From CAYGXH01 sp964354485 (GTDB lineage: Bacteria; Bacteroidota; Ignavibacteria; UBA10030; SZUA-254), in the NCBI GenBank assembly GCA_964354485.1, contig CAYGZY010000218.1:1-16503 (forward strand): a stretch of 16,503 nucleotides of DNA, written 5' to 3'. Below, one piece after another: positions 1-6,978 of this stretch; position 1 is the first letter of the stretch, and each line of letters opens with the position of its first letter. Below the pieces are notes generated by a model that was given only the letters and a program-made list of their open reading frames with translations, made no database searches and was not told the origin of the DNA. The position numbers and the translations under genes are program-made.

Positions 1-403
1 CACTGACTCGTCTGAACTTAACGAACGGAGTGAAGTTAAGTTCATTGTCAGAATGAGCATCCCGTTATGCTCTTTAACGGGATCCATCGCACTGTCGGAA
101 TGAGCACGTCCTGAGCGAGAGCCAGAGGTATAAAGGTGCGAGTCGAAGGACATCCCGCACCTCTTTCGTGCGGGATCCAGTATGATGGTTAAATTTAACG
201 AATGAAATGAGGCACGAGTCGAAGGATTTACCTTGAGCCTGCCGAAAGGTCTCTCCTGAGCCTGCCGAAGGGGACATTTCGCAACTCTTTTCTGCAGGAT
301 CCATCAGCCGCCCCATACCGCTCTAAATGATGAAGATATTTGAATTGTATACTATTTTGCTTAAATTGCTTACCAGGCAATATCAAACAAATAGAATGCA
401 ACC
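1..403. repeat. Gene-free leader with clustered small palindromes
   Basis: I see no convincing gene here. The stretch is built from short palindromes. TGAACTTAAC (13-22) pairs with GTTAAGTTCA (35-44). CCCGTTA (61-67) pairs with TAACGGG (75-81), and CCCGCAC (154-160) pairs with GTGCGGG (168-174); both hairpins end in GATCC. A degenerate third hairpin lies near 271-303. CCTGAGCCTGCCGAAGG-like units occur twice near 233-271, and GAGTCGAAGGA-like units near 141 and 216. These resemble dispersed REP-type repeats. Two reverse-strand open frames cover the area, but they only read through the repeats. No strong promoter for the gene at 404 is evident. Confidence 0.7.
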
Positions 404-1201
404 ATGAAGAAAACACTTGGTAATCTTGAAAGACAACTTTTCGCATATACACAACTTCGTAATTTAAGGACGTTGCGGACGGGCGACCTCCTCGAACCGT
501 TGAAAATAACTCCCAAACAGGAGAGGGAATTACTAAGTCGGCTCAGTAGGGCTGGCCTTATAGCGCAAGTTCGAAGAGGATTATATTTAGTCCCTTCTCG
601 TCTCCCACTAGGTGGTAAGTGGAGCCCGGATGAATTTCTCGCGCTAAATACACTTATGAGTGATCAAAGAGCTCGCTATCAAATATGTGGCCCTAACGCA
701 TTCAACCGTTATGGCTTTGGCGATCAAATCCCAGCCCGTACATATGTTTATAACAATAGACTATCCGGTGACCGTACCATTGGCTCTGTTTCATTCACTC
801 TGATCATGGTGTCCGATAAACGGCTCGGTGATGTAGAAGAGATGAAAACATCACTCGGTGAGAAAGCGTTGTATTCATCGCGCGCGCGATCATTGTTCGA
901 TGCAGTCTATGATTGGTCGAGATTTAATACCTTACCGCGTGCTTATAAATGGATCAATGAAGAACTCGCTTTAAAACGTGCCACACCCAAAGAACTAATA
1001 GGTGTTACGTTGAAATATGGAGACATCGGTACAATTCGACGAATTGGTTTCATACTAGAAAAATTTGGTGTCCCAAATTCGTTGCTTGTTAAACTCAGAA
1101 AAGTTCTCAAACCTACATCCTCATTTATCCCGATCTGCCCTAACAAGCTAAAGAGAGGAAAAATTAATATCAAATGGGGAATCTTGGATAATGGAATCTA
1201 A
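404..1201 (+). CDS. AbiEi-like type IV antitoxin / transcriptional regulator (system 1)
   Basis: This 265-residue protein has the AbiEi antitoxin layout. An N-terminal winged helix-turn-helix (about residues 20-62) ends in the wing signature QVRRGLYLV (55-63), and a longer C-terminal domain follows. In known AbiE systems the antitoxin represses its own promoter and counters the AbiEii nucleotidyltransferase without forming a stable complex. The next gene is the matching toxin and overlaps this one by 11 bases, so the two are probably translationally coupled. ATG 404 is chosen because it gives the complete winged helix; the ribosome site before it is weak. Family assignment is good by layout and partner. 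The specific defence role is inferred from the family. Confidence 0.85.
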   Translation: MKKTLGNLERQLFAYTQLRNLRTLRTGDLLEPLKITPKQERELLSRLSRAGLIAQVRRGLYLVPSRLPLGGKWSPDEFLALNTLMSDQRARYQICGPNAFNRYGFGDQIPARTYVYNNRLSGDRTIGSVSFTLIMVSDKRLGDVEEMKTSLGEKALYSSRARSLFDAVYDWSRFNTLPRAYKWINEELALKRATPKELIGVTLKYGDIGTIRRIGFILEKFGVPNSLLVKLRKVLKPTSSFIPICPNKLKRGKINIKWGILDNGI

Positions 1202-2069
1202 CAAAAAACAAACAATCCCACTTCATCAAGATGCTGAGCTGTTTCGTGAAGCAATTTCTTTCACTGCTGCGGAAACAACGTTTTCACCAAGACTTATTGA
1301 AAAAGATTATTTCTGCACTCTTCTCCTTGATTATTTTAAAACCATCGAAGGATTAATTTTTAAAGGCGGAACCTGCCTGGCTAAAGTACATGCCAATTTT
1401 TATCGGCTTAGCGAAGATATGGATTTTGTTGTACCTATGTCGATCGGTTCTAAGAAAAATGAACGTCGTAAAGCAATCGGATCTGCTAAAGATGCTTTCC
1501 ACGAAATTGAACATCATCTTCCATATTTTCATATATCTGAATCGCTTAAGGGTGCAAATGAGTCTACACAATATATTGGAGTGTTAACTTACGATTCATT
1601 AATCTCAGTTAATAAAGAGATTATAAAATTGGAAATAAGCCTTCGTGAGCCATTGCTCGAAAAACCTGAAATCCTAGATACAAGAACAATACTTCTTGAT
1701 CCAATTTCAAGCCAACCAATGATCTCTTCTGTGCCTTTTCGTTGCATCTCAAAAAGAGAATCCTATGCGGAGAAGTTCAGAGCAGCTTTGACACGCCGTG
1801 ATCCTGCTATTCGAGATTATTTTGATATCGATTATGCGATCCGTCAATTAAATCTGAATATTGATGAGAATATGGTGGAACTTGTTCGAAAAAAGCTTTC
1901 TGTGCCAGGAAATGATGAAATCATCTCGTCTGATAACCGATTGAGAGCTTTACGTGATCAAATCGAATCAGAGTTAAAGCCGGTATTACGTAAAGGCGAT
2001 TACGATGAATTCGATATTGACCGTGCGTTTAGTATTGTGAATGATATGTACTTGCGGCTGAAACTGTAA
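1191..2069 (+). CDS. AbiEii/AbiGii-family nucleotidyltransferase toxin (system 1)
   Basis: This 292-residue protein is an intact AbiEii-type toxin. The visible signatures are IEKDY (36-40), the nucleotidyltransferase core KGGT (58-61) with SEDMDF (74-79), a KLEIS strand (146-150) likely supplying a further metal ligand, and the C-terminal YAEKFRA (192-198) and RDYFD (208-212). Family members are GTP- or nucleotide-binding transferases, some of which modify tRNA. They act in phage abortive infection and plasmid stabilisation. The gene overlaps the antitoxin's last codons, and nothing suggests damage. It shows only motif-level similarity to the second AbiE-like toxin in the window, so the two systems are not a recent duplication. 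Confidence 0.9.
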   Translation: MESNKKQTIPLHQDAELFREAISFTAAETTFSPRLIEKDYFCTLLLDYFKTIEGLIFKGGTCLAKVHANFYRLSEDMDFVVPMSIGSKKNERRKAIGSAKDAFHEIEHHLPYFHISESLKGANESTQYIGVLTYDSLISVNKEIIKLEISLREPLLEKPEILDTRTILLDPISSQPMISSVPFRCISKRESYAEKFRAALTRRDPAIRDYFDIDYAIRQLNLNIDENMVELVRKKLSVPGNDEIISSDNRLRALRDQIESELKPVLRKGDYDEFDIDRAFSIVNDMYLRLKL

Positions 2070-2602
2070 ACATAAAATAGAATAATCATCTACGATTAAA
2101 TAGATATCATTGAATTAGCACTGTCGTATTAAGCATCCCGCAATTCTTTTATGCGGGATCCATAAACTCCACGCTCTTAGCTCCCCGCTCCTTAATGCCC
2201 GCTTGTAATTGAAATATATTCTTCCTTTTCCAACCGCACGAAAATCTCGCGCACACTGACGACCTCGTCAAGGGCAAGTCGTCCCGCCCCGATGATAATT
2301 TAACAAACTCAAAATGACATCGGGACGGGACTTTAAATCATGAACGTCTCGTATCGTTTTCGCTCCGCTCAAACAATACGGGACTAAAATATTTTGGTTC
2401 CCTCTCACGTCGCCGCAGGATTGCTCCGCAAACCTGCGGCGTGGGGGGAAAGAAGAAGCGCAACAGTCACGCCACCGCCTTCGGCGATGTCATGCCTGTT
2501 GCATTATGCTTCTTCTCTCCCCCAAAATATTTTTAAATCCTGAGCGAGTCACGCATAAGCGTGACGAGTCGAAGGACAGATTCGATAAAGGAAGGAGCCA
2601 TT
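2070..2602. repeat. Palindrome-rich intergenic region before the sigma-like gene
   Basis: There is no credible gene in this stretch of about 530 bases. In order it holds a CCCGCA/TGCGGG hairpin ending in GATCC (2137-2157), like those at the window start; an inverted repeat GTCCCGCCCCGATG (2281-2294) with CATCGGGACGGGAC (2318-2331), one mismatch; an imperfect palindrome near 2348-2382; the large nested palindrome 2386-2533 (listed separately); and a hairpin GTCACGC-ATAA-GCGTGAC (2548-2565) between CCTGAGCG and GTCGAAGG. The last hairpin ends shortly before the Shine-Dalgarno sequence of the next gene. No clear promoter is visible. Confidence 0.75.
2386..2533. repeat. Large nested three-arm palindrome I
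   Basis: The outer arms AAAATATTTTGG (2386-2397) and CCAAAATATTTT (2522-2533) pair perfectly. They enclose two side arms. Arm one is CGCCGCAGG (2411-2419) with CCTGCGGCG (2433-2441). Arm two is long: 2444-2466 pairs with 2496-2523, matching GGGGGA, AGAAGAAGC and GCAACAG with an ATTAT bulge, and ends in a CGCC-TTC-GGCG mini-hairpin (2476-2486). This predicts a Y-shaped fold in DNA or RNA. The function is unknown; it could be a mobile palindromic repeat or a structured RNA. Confidence 0.8.
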
Positions 2603-3196
2603 ATGTCCCATCAACAACTAAATGAAATATTCGAAAAGTATACGGTACAATTATATGCGGCTGCAAAAAGAATGATCGACAACCGTAATCCGCAGTACGA
2701 TGATAAGGTCCAGGATCTCGTAATACTCGCCTATGAGGAATTTATCCGTAAAGGAAATGAAGGAAATATTATGGATCTCCCGCTTGTCATTTATTACATG
2801 AATCTCCGGAAAAAGGAAGTACAACTCGAAATGAGAGGATATTCCAGAACTAATAAAAAAGATGTATTCAATAAGCGCAACTATTATGAGGGGAAATTAG
2901 AGGTTTATTCGATCAATAACCCTGTATTCGAAGATGTGGGAGATACCTATGGAGATATCATGCAAGGTGATGATGATATTGAAGGGTCACTTATCCATGA
3001 AATCGATTTGAAGACAGCAATGTCCAACCTTATGTCGAAGGAAAAAACCGTCCTCGAAATGAAAATCAATGGTTTTTCCGAAGAAGAAATCGCTCAATCC
3101 CTCGCACTCGAATTCCATACAATAAAAAATACTCTAATCCGTCTCTCATCGATAATCACTTGTAGACCTTCAACTCAACTAACTTTCCATTTCTAA
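2603..3196 (+). CDS. Sigma-70-like protein with region-4-type helix-turn-helix
   Basis: A 197-residue soluble protein. Residues 14-50 (LYAAAKRMID...YDDKVQDLVILAYEEF) resemble the helical region 2 of sigma factors. Residues about 138-182 resemble region 4, with SKEKTVLEMKINGFSEEEIA and a recognition-helix-like TIKNTLIRLSS. The middle (80-135) is acidic and unlike the family. I chose ATG 2603 over an upstream frame opening because AGGAAGGAG (2588-2596) lies correctly before it and the extra codons read a repeat. The final residues TCRPSTQLTFHF look unlike a sigma tail, so the end may be altered. It might be a sigma factor, an anti-terminator-like regulator or a phage/plasmid regulator. Confidence in the gene is good; in the function, moderate. 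Confidence 0.6.
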   Translation: MSHQQLNEIFEKYTVQLYAAAKRMIDNRNPQYDDKVQDLVILAYEEFIRKGNEGNIMDLPLVIYYMNLRKKEVQLEMRGYSRTNKKDVFNKRNYYEGKLEVYSINNPVFEDVGDTYGDIMQGDDDIEGSLIHEIDLKTAMSNLMSKEKTVLEMKINGFSEEEIAQSLALEFHTIKNTLIRLSSIITCRPSTQLTFHF

Positions 3197-3299
3197 TCCA
3201 CATCACTGCTCATCGCTTACACCTCCTCGCTCTCTGCTCTCCGCTCTACGCTCTTCGCTTCTTTTCCATCGGCCTTCGATTGTATTATTAAAGCATTGC

Positions 3300-3437
3300 T
3301 TCCGCAATCACACTGCTTTAAGGCAGTTCCTAACAAACTGAGCTTTGCGATTCCGTCAGAACTAGAAAATTAACCTGGAGACGGAATCGCTCTTTAACTT
3401 TGATGAATTGACTATGCAAACGTTTGTGATTGCGGAA
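3300..3437. repeat. Large nested palindrome II
   Basis: The outer arms are TTCCGCAATCACA (3300-3312) and TGTGATTGCGGAA (3425-3437), a perfect 13-base match. Inside are a small hairpin ACTGC/GCAGT (3312-3316 and 3323-3327) and a perfect 11-base hairpin GCGATTCCGTC (3347-3357) with GACGGAATCGC (3380-3390). The overall plan, long outer stem plus two inner stems, matches palindromes I and III, but the sequence is unrelated. Confidence 0.8.
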
Positions 3438-3697
3438 AGTTCTCTTTGTTACTTTCTCTTCAAAGAGAAAGTAATTTAAACAAATTATTCATTCTATTGT
3501 GCATCCAGGCTATTTATCAATCCCAATAGATTCATTATTCTATTAATCAGACTGCATTTTTAATCATCTTTTTATTTATGATAACATTTTCAAACTCAAT
3601 TCCTTCCAACTAAGCGTATAAAATCACTTTAGCAGTTTTGGTATTAGAGTATCATAAGCCACAAGGTACCAATGACAAATGACTAATGACATTTTTC

Positions 3698-3750
3698 ACA
3701 AAGTACCCGCCTGCGTCACGCTACGCGTGACTTCGGCGGGCAGGCAAAGT
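3698..3750. repeat. REP-like palindrome flanked by AAAGTACC
   Basis: CCCGCC (3706-3711) pairs with GGCGGG (3735-3740) around a perfect inner hairpin GTCACGC-TAC-GCGTGAC (3715-3731). The word CAAAGTACC stands on both sides (3699-3707 and 3744-3752), as expected if a mobile palindrome duplicated its target. The same GTCACGC/GCGTGAC core occurs at 2548-2565. Confidence 0.65.
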
Positions 3751-3786
3751 ACCAACAACAAAGTACACTTTATAGGAGATATTATC

Positions 3787-4437
3787 ATGTTTACCCCCAA
3801 AGAATTCGTCCAGCTCAAAGAGCATCAGATCGCCGATGTCACGCTGACGTTTTCCACTGGCATAAAAAAGGAGGGACAGTTCGGTGCATACTTTCTTTAT
3901 TCCGTTATTCACGAAGGGAGAGAGAAATTATTGAAGGTAACGGACCGGCTCGAAAAACAATTCCGCAAGCACGACGTGAAGACCGGTCAGGTGGTTAGCC
4001 TCTTGAAGGAAACCATTGTACCAAAAAATGGTGAACCGTTTACAGTGATCAATGTCCTCGAATGCAAGAATGCGCCGCCGGTAGAAAAGAAGGATATCCT
4101 TCCGCAAATAGTAGAAGATACTCCACAACAATCTCATACAACCGAAGGCTTCATCGGTGATACACTTACGATGTATCAATCTTTGATTGATGCGCTCGAT
4201 ATCACGAAGACGATCGGTGGCGTTGAATGGAGAAACACTGATATCGAAAAAATCGGTGTCTGCTTGTTCCTCTCCTGCACAGGACAGCTATCAATCAACC
4301 AGGTCGTTGCGAATGGAAACGGTCATATAGAGAAAAGGGTGGAGGCAAAACCGAATCTGGTAATTACAAATAAGCACAAACAATTCGTGCCAGTATCGGA
4401 AGCAGTTGTGACAGAAAAAGATGACTTGCCGTTCTGA
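3787..4437 (+). CDS. SSB-like protein with C-terminal DDLPF tail
   Basis: A 216-residue protein ending in EKDDLPF. This is the acidic aromatic tip by which bacterial single-stranded DNA-binding proteins recruit partners such as RecO, PriA, exonuclease I and RecQ. Residues about 14-92 (DVTLTF, GAYFLYSVIHEGREKLL, GQVVSLLKE, FTVINVLE) read as alternating beta strands around one helix and resemble the OB-fold of phage or plasmid SSBs, not the chromosomal Ssb signature. A linker (95-120) and a second small domain (121-190) follow. ATG 3787 is preferred to an earlier frame opening because AGGAG lies 8 bases upstream and the earlier codons come from the inserted palindrome. The ssDNA-binding role is inferred; the tail is seen directly. 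Confidence 0.65.
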   Translation: MFTPKEFVQLKEHQIADVTLTFSTGIKKEGQFGAYFLYSVIHEGREKLLKVTDRLEKQFRKHDVKTGQVVSLLKETIVPKNGEPFTVINVLECKNAPPVEKKDILPQIVEDTPQQSHTTEGFIGDTLTMYQSLIDALDITKTIGGVEWRNTDIEKIGVCLFLSCTGQLSINQVVANGNGHIEKRVEAKPNLVITNKHKQFVPVSEAVVTEKDDLPF

Positions 4438-4456
4438 TCACAAGCATTGTAAAAAA

Positions 4457-4484
4457 TCCCCTCTCCCAATTTTGGGAGAGGGGA
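4457..4484. terminator. Strong hairpin after the SSB-like gene
   Basis: TCCCCTCTCCCA (4457-4468) and TGGGAGAGGGGA (4473-4484) form a perfect 12-base stem with loop ATTT, beginning 19 bases after the stop codon. A partial second copy (GGGGAGAGGG, 4491-4500) follows. There is an A-run on the left and AATAAAA on the right but no U-tract for the + strand, so it may be a dispersed palindrome acting as an mRNA 3' end instead of a classic terminator. Confidence 0.5.
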
Positions 4485-4560
4485 ATAAAAGGGGAGAGGG
4501 TACAATTCTCCGCTCTCTGCTTCCCTCAACCCCCACAGCAAAAATAAAATATACCATTCA

Positions 4561-4680
4561 CCACTGCCGCAAGGGGTTCTCCGGCAGGGACACGGAGTGC
4601 CCTGCCGGCTGACGCCCTTCGGTGCTCTGGCGCCAAAGGCGCCATGCGCGCCATCAGGTAGAACACCCTTGCAGCAGTGG
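4561..4680. repeat. Large nested palindrome III
   Basis: Outer arms 4561-4580 and 4660-4680 pair over about 20 bases (CCACTGC and GCAAGGG against their complements, with one mismatch and one inserted base). Inside, CCGGCAGGG (4581-4589) pairs with CCCTGCCGG (4600-4608), extended by an inner CAC/GTG. TGGCGCC-AAA-GGCGCCA (4628-4644) forms a second hairpin on a weaker stem. It fills most of the 302-base gap between the SSB-like and SLOG genes. It does not show the GTTRRRY core of an integron attC site. Confidence 0.8.
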
Positions 4681-4739
4681 ACTTCCCACTAAGAGTAATT
4701 ATTGCTGTGGTTGTTTGATATTATTTAGAGAATCAATTT

Positions 4740-5372
4740 ATGTTTTCTTCTTTTGAAACAATCGGTTTCTGCGGTTCTCGTTCGCTTCCCGAGTCCGCTC
4801 GGCCGCTTGTTACCTCCGTAGTCAGTGCGGTGTGCTCCGGTTCCCCTGTCCGTCCGGTTCAGCTGGCTGTCGGCTGCTCGGTAGGGGCTGATGAGTCGGT
4901 TATTTCTTCAGTTCCTCGTCACATGCTTTCTCGTTTAACTGTGTTCTCAGCATTTGGTTTCGGTGGCCGTGGTTCATGTTCGCTTTCTGCAATTCCTGCT
5001 GTTCTTGCAGCTGCTCGTGGCGGTGCTTGTGTCCATTGGTGGGCTGGTGGTTTACCGCCTGTATCCTTAAACCAACGTCTCGCTTTACGCTCAGTTGCTC
5101 TTGCGATATACCTGGCGCAACGTCCACCATCAGCTCTCATCTGTTTCCTATCATCACCAACTTCTCCAGGCTCGCTAATCACATGCCGTCGCGCTGCGCA
5201 GTCCGGTGTGAAAGTATATGCCTTCTGTGTCGGTTCCCTGCTCGCCGTAATGGTGAGCGAAGTCGAACCATCGGCGGGTGTCCCAACTGAACTGCCTCGT
5301 CTCTACCGCTATGGTCGCTGGATTCCAGTAAAGTTTGCGGGTCACACTGCCTTTAGCTGGGTACAACAATAA
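4740..5372 (+). CDS. SLOG/DprA-like Rossmann-fold protein
   Basis: A 210-residue protein of the SLOG superfamily (nucleotide-sensing or DNA-binding Rossmann folds, including DprA and LOG-like proteins). Signatures are GFCGSRSLP (9-17) at the first strand, VGCSVGADE (44-52), LNQRLALRSVAL (110-121), and the late glycine motif SPGS (142-145) followed by AAQSGVKVYAF (152-162). SLOG proteins in defence contexts sense nucleotide signals, and DprA binds ssDNA, so the nearby SSB-like gene is suggestive. Residues about 168-180 are encoded by a palindromic repeat (5241-5278) inserted in frame. The 3' end is repeated at 7967-8206. ATG 4740 puts the first strand at the N-terminus; no strong ribosome site is visible. 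Confidence 0.65.
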   Translation: MFSSFETIGFCGSRSLPESARPLVTSVVSAVCSGSPVRPVQLAVGCSVGADESVISSVPRHMLSRLTVFSAFGFGGRGSCSLSAIPAVLAAARGGACVHWWAGGLPPVSLNQRLALRSVALAIYLAQRPPSALICFLSSPTSPGSLITCRRAAQSGVKVYAFCVGSLLAVMVSEVEPSAGVPTELPRLYRYGRWIPVKFAGHTAFSWVQQ

Positions 5373-5427
5373 ATTATTATCTCCTTACCTTTCTATAAAT
5401 CTTTCCAAAAGTCTATTCAGTCCAATC
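5215..5427 (+). repeat. Left copy of duplicated SLOG gene 3' end
   Basis: This runs from TATATGCCTTCTG through the SLOG stop codon and about 55 bases beyond (TTATCTCCTTAC, ATAAATCTTTCCAAAAGTCT, TCAG). It is repeated in the same orientation at 7967-8206. Everything between the copies is the second AbiE-like module and its flanks. Confidence 0.9.
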
Positions 5428-5532
5428 TCGAAGAAATATAAGTGATTTAAGTTACAAGCTTTTAAAAAAGTACATGGCAGAAGGTCATCACAGGTTTGAT
5501 AATCAACTATAATAGTTCATTCTTGGAGGGTA

Positions 5533-6978
5533 TTAACTCCACTTTGTTCCTTCATAAGTTCCATATCTCCCGTAGCACTTATTTCCATCCTTATTTTTAT
5601 GTTCGTTGAGAGTTGCATCGTACTTTTGACGAGTAAACTTCTTACCACAAACAGAACATCTGAATATATATTTTTGTCTTGGAGAACTTCTTGTCCATCG
5701 TGTTGAAGTAGAAGATCTCTCCTGCGGCGGAGCGTAAAGTGGTCCACTTTCTGTAAGTTCAATCGCATACCGAGGAACGAATGCTGTTTGTGTCAACTCT
5801 GCACTTTCGATTTTGTCAACTCGGTACGAACGATGTTCTCTATTATCAACTCGCACAGTGTGAAGTATAAGATTGCCTTCCTTACTGCGGCGAAATGAGT
5901 ACGGCTCGACAAGTCTTTTCTTTCCATTATAACCCAGTATGATGCATAAACGGTTCGCACCAGCGAAGCGGATTATTTCTAACGCACCCAGCGGTCTTTC
6001 GAAAAACTGAGTTACAGGTGGAACCCAAGCTGGCTGTTTAGTTTCAGTCGGTAGAATAACTGGTGCACGTGGTTGCGCGAAGGTCAGTGGAGCTGTTTCA
6101 GCCTCCTCTTCAACTGCTATTGACGGGAGGACAGCGGGAACTTTAACACCCGATAACCATGCAAATACTTCAGGCAACTCGTCCCAGAATTGATTGAAAG
6201 GTGGAAGTATCGGCAATTGATGTGCAAGCATGTTTTTCCATTCGGCTTCAAGTTCCGTTTTGCGGGCATCTTGGCTCAAAGCATCGAATGCTGGGAAAGG
6301 AATGTTTTTATAGCGACATTTTTCCTCCAATATTTGTCGAATCGTTGCTGGGTCTGAACGTAATTCAACATGTCGAAACATATGTATCAGGTCATACAAG
6401 TCTCGTGGCCGTAAACGTTCACTCAAAGCTCTTGTTTTCTCAGCGAATATTTCTTCGTAGCAGTAAGAAGAGACTTCCGCTATATCGTTTCAGTCTGAGT
6501 AAGGTCGTATAACAATTTTTCTAACAGGAGCACGCACCACACATTCGTCGTTTGTTAAATCCAACTTCACTTTCGGAAGGTCTCCTCTTGGAGCAATCGG
6601 TCCTCGGTAAGCAATTCTGCCTTGTGCAGCGGGCTTACCATTGGTTTCATAAACTTCAAAAGAACGATTTTCAGCAGGAAGCTCAAGACCTGTTTGCTCA
6701 TAAATCCAGTTTGCTATTTCATTAAAAGTATTTTGGAGAAAATCGGCATTGAGATGCTCTGGTTTGAGGATTGTAAAGTCGAGGTCTTCTGAAAATCTGT
6801 AAGTTTCAAAGAAGCACTTCTTCAAACATGTTCCTCCCTTGAAAACCCAAGACTCGACCAAGTCAGGATGCCGACCTATCCCAGCCAAAAGCCATCCGAG
6901 AGCGTAATCTTTTTCGACAACATCAGGTCGCAGGAAAAACTGCGTTGCGAGCTCAAGCAGTTCCTGTCTATTAATCAC
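5533..6978 (-). pseudogene. AbiEii-like toxin with WYL-like and zinc-finger tail, interrupted by TGA
   Basis: Read continuously on the - strand this is one gene of 481 codon positions. The nucleotidyltransferase part has VEKDY (20-25), KGGT (47-50), SEDLDF (63-68) and KLDL (138-141). Just after IRPYSD a TGA (6490-6492, codon 163) interrupts it, then the same frame resumes with EIFAEKTRAL and RPRDLYDL, both family signatures. The unusual extension follows: a WYL-like fold at about 332-394 (LEIIRFAG, GYNGKKRLVEPYSF, HRSYRVDKIES) and a C-terminal Cys-x2-Cys-x15-His-x7-Cys finger (441-468). GTG 6978 is preferred because GGAAGG precedes it and TAGTG overlaps the antitoxin stop; ATG 7017 is an alternative. 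It is probably a nonsense-mutated gene. A TTG restart at 6426, readthrough or a sequencing error remain possible. Confidence 0.8.

Larger units (their letters stand above)
3197..3786. repeat. Intergenic region with nested palindromes and a REP-like insertion
   Basis: No gene is supported in about 590 bases. It opens with a pyrimidine-rich run of CTC/CGCTCT words (3208-3262), then nested palindrome II (3300-3437) and a perfect hairpin TTACTTTCTCTT-CA-AAGAGAAAGTAA (3449-3474). An AT-rich stretch follows (3476-3660). Just before the next gene, a palindrome (3706-3740) appears inserted between copies of AAAGTACC. AGGAG at 3774-3778 is the ribosome site of the gene at 3787. Confidence 0.7.

Noticed and set aside
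74..452. Reverse-strand open frames at the window start
   Set aside because: They read through clustered palindromic repeats, lack a ribosome site and have no recognisable protein features.
4561..4680. Integron attC site
   Set aside because: The outer arms form a long palindrome but the required GTTRRRY/RYYYAAC core boxes are missing and no integrase is present.
4900..5369. Several open frames on both strands over the SLOG gene
   Set aside because: They are alternative readings of the SLOG coding sequence, whose motifs are clear only in the 4740-5372 frame.
6490..6492. Selenocysteine or reassigned TGA codon
   Set aside because: Neighbouring genes end in TGA, the residue is not at a known redox site of this family, and I cannot identify a selenocysteine insertion hairpin. 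A nonsense mutation is simpler.
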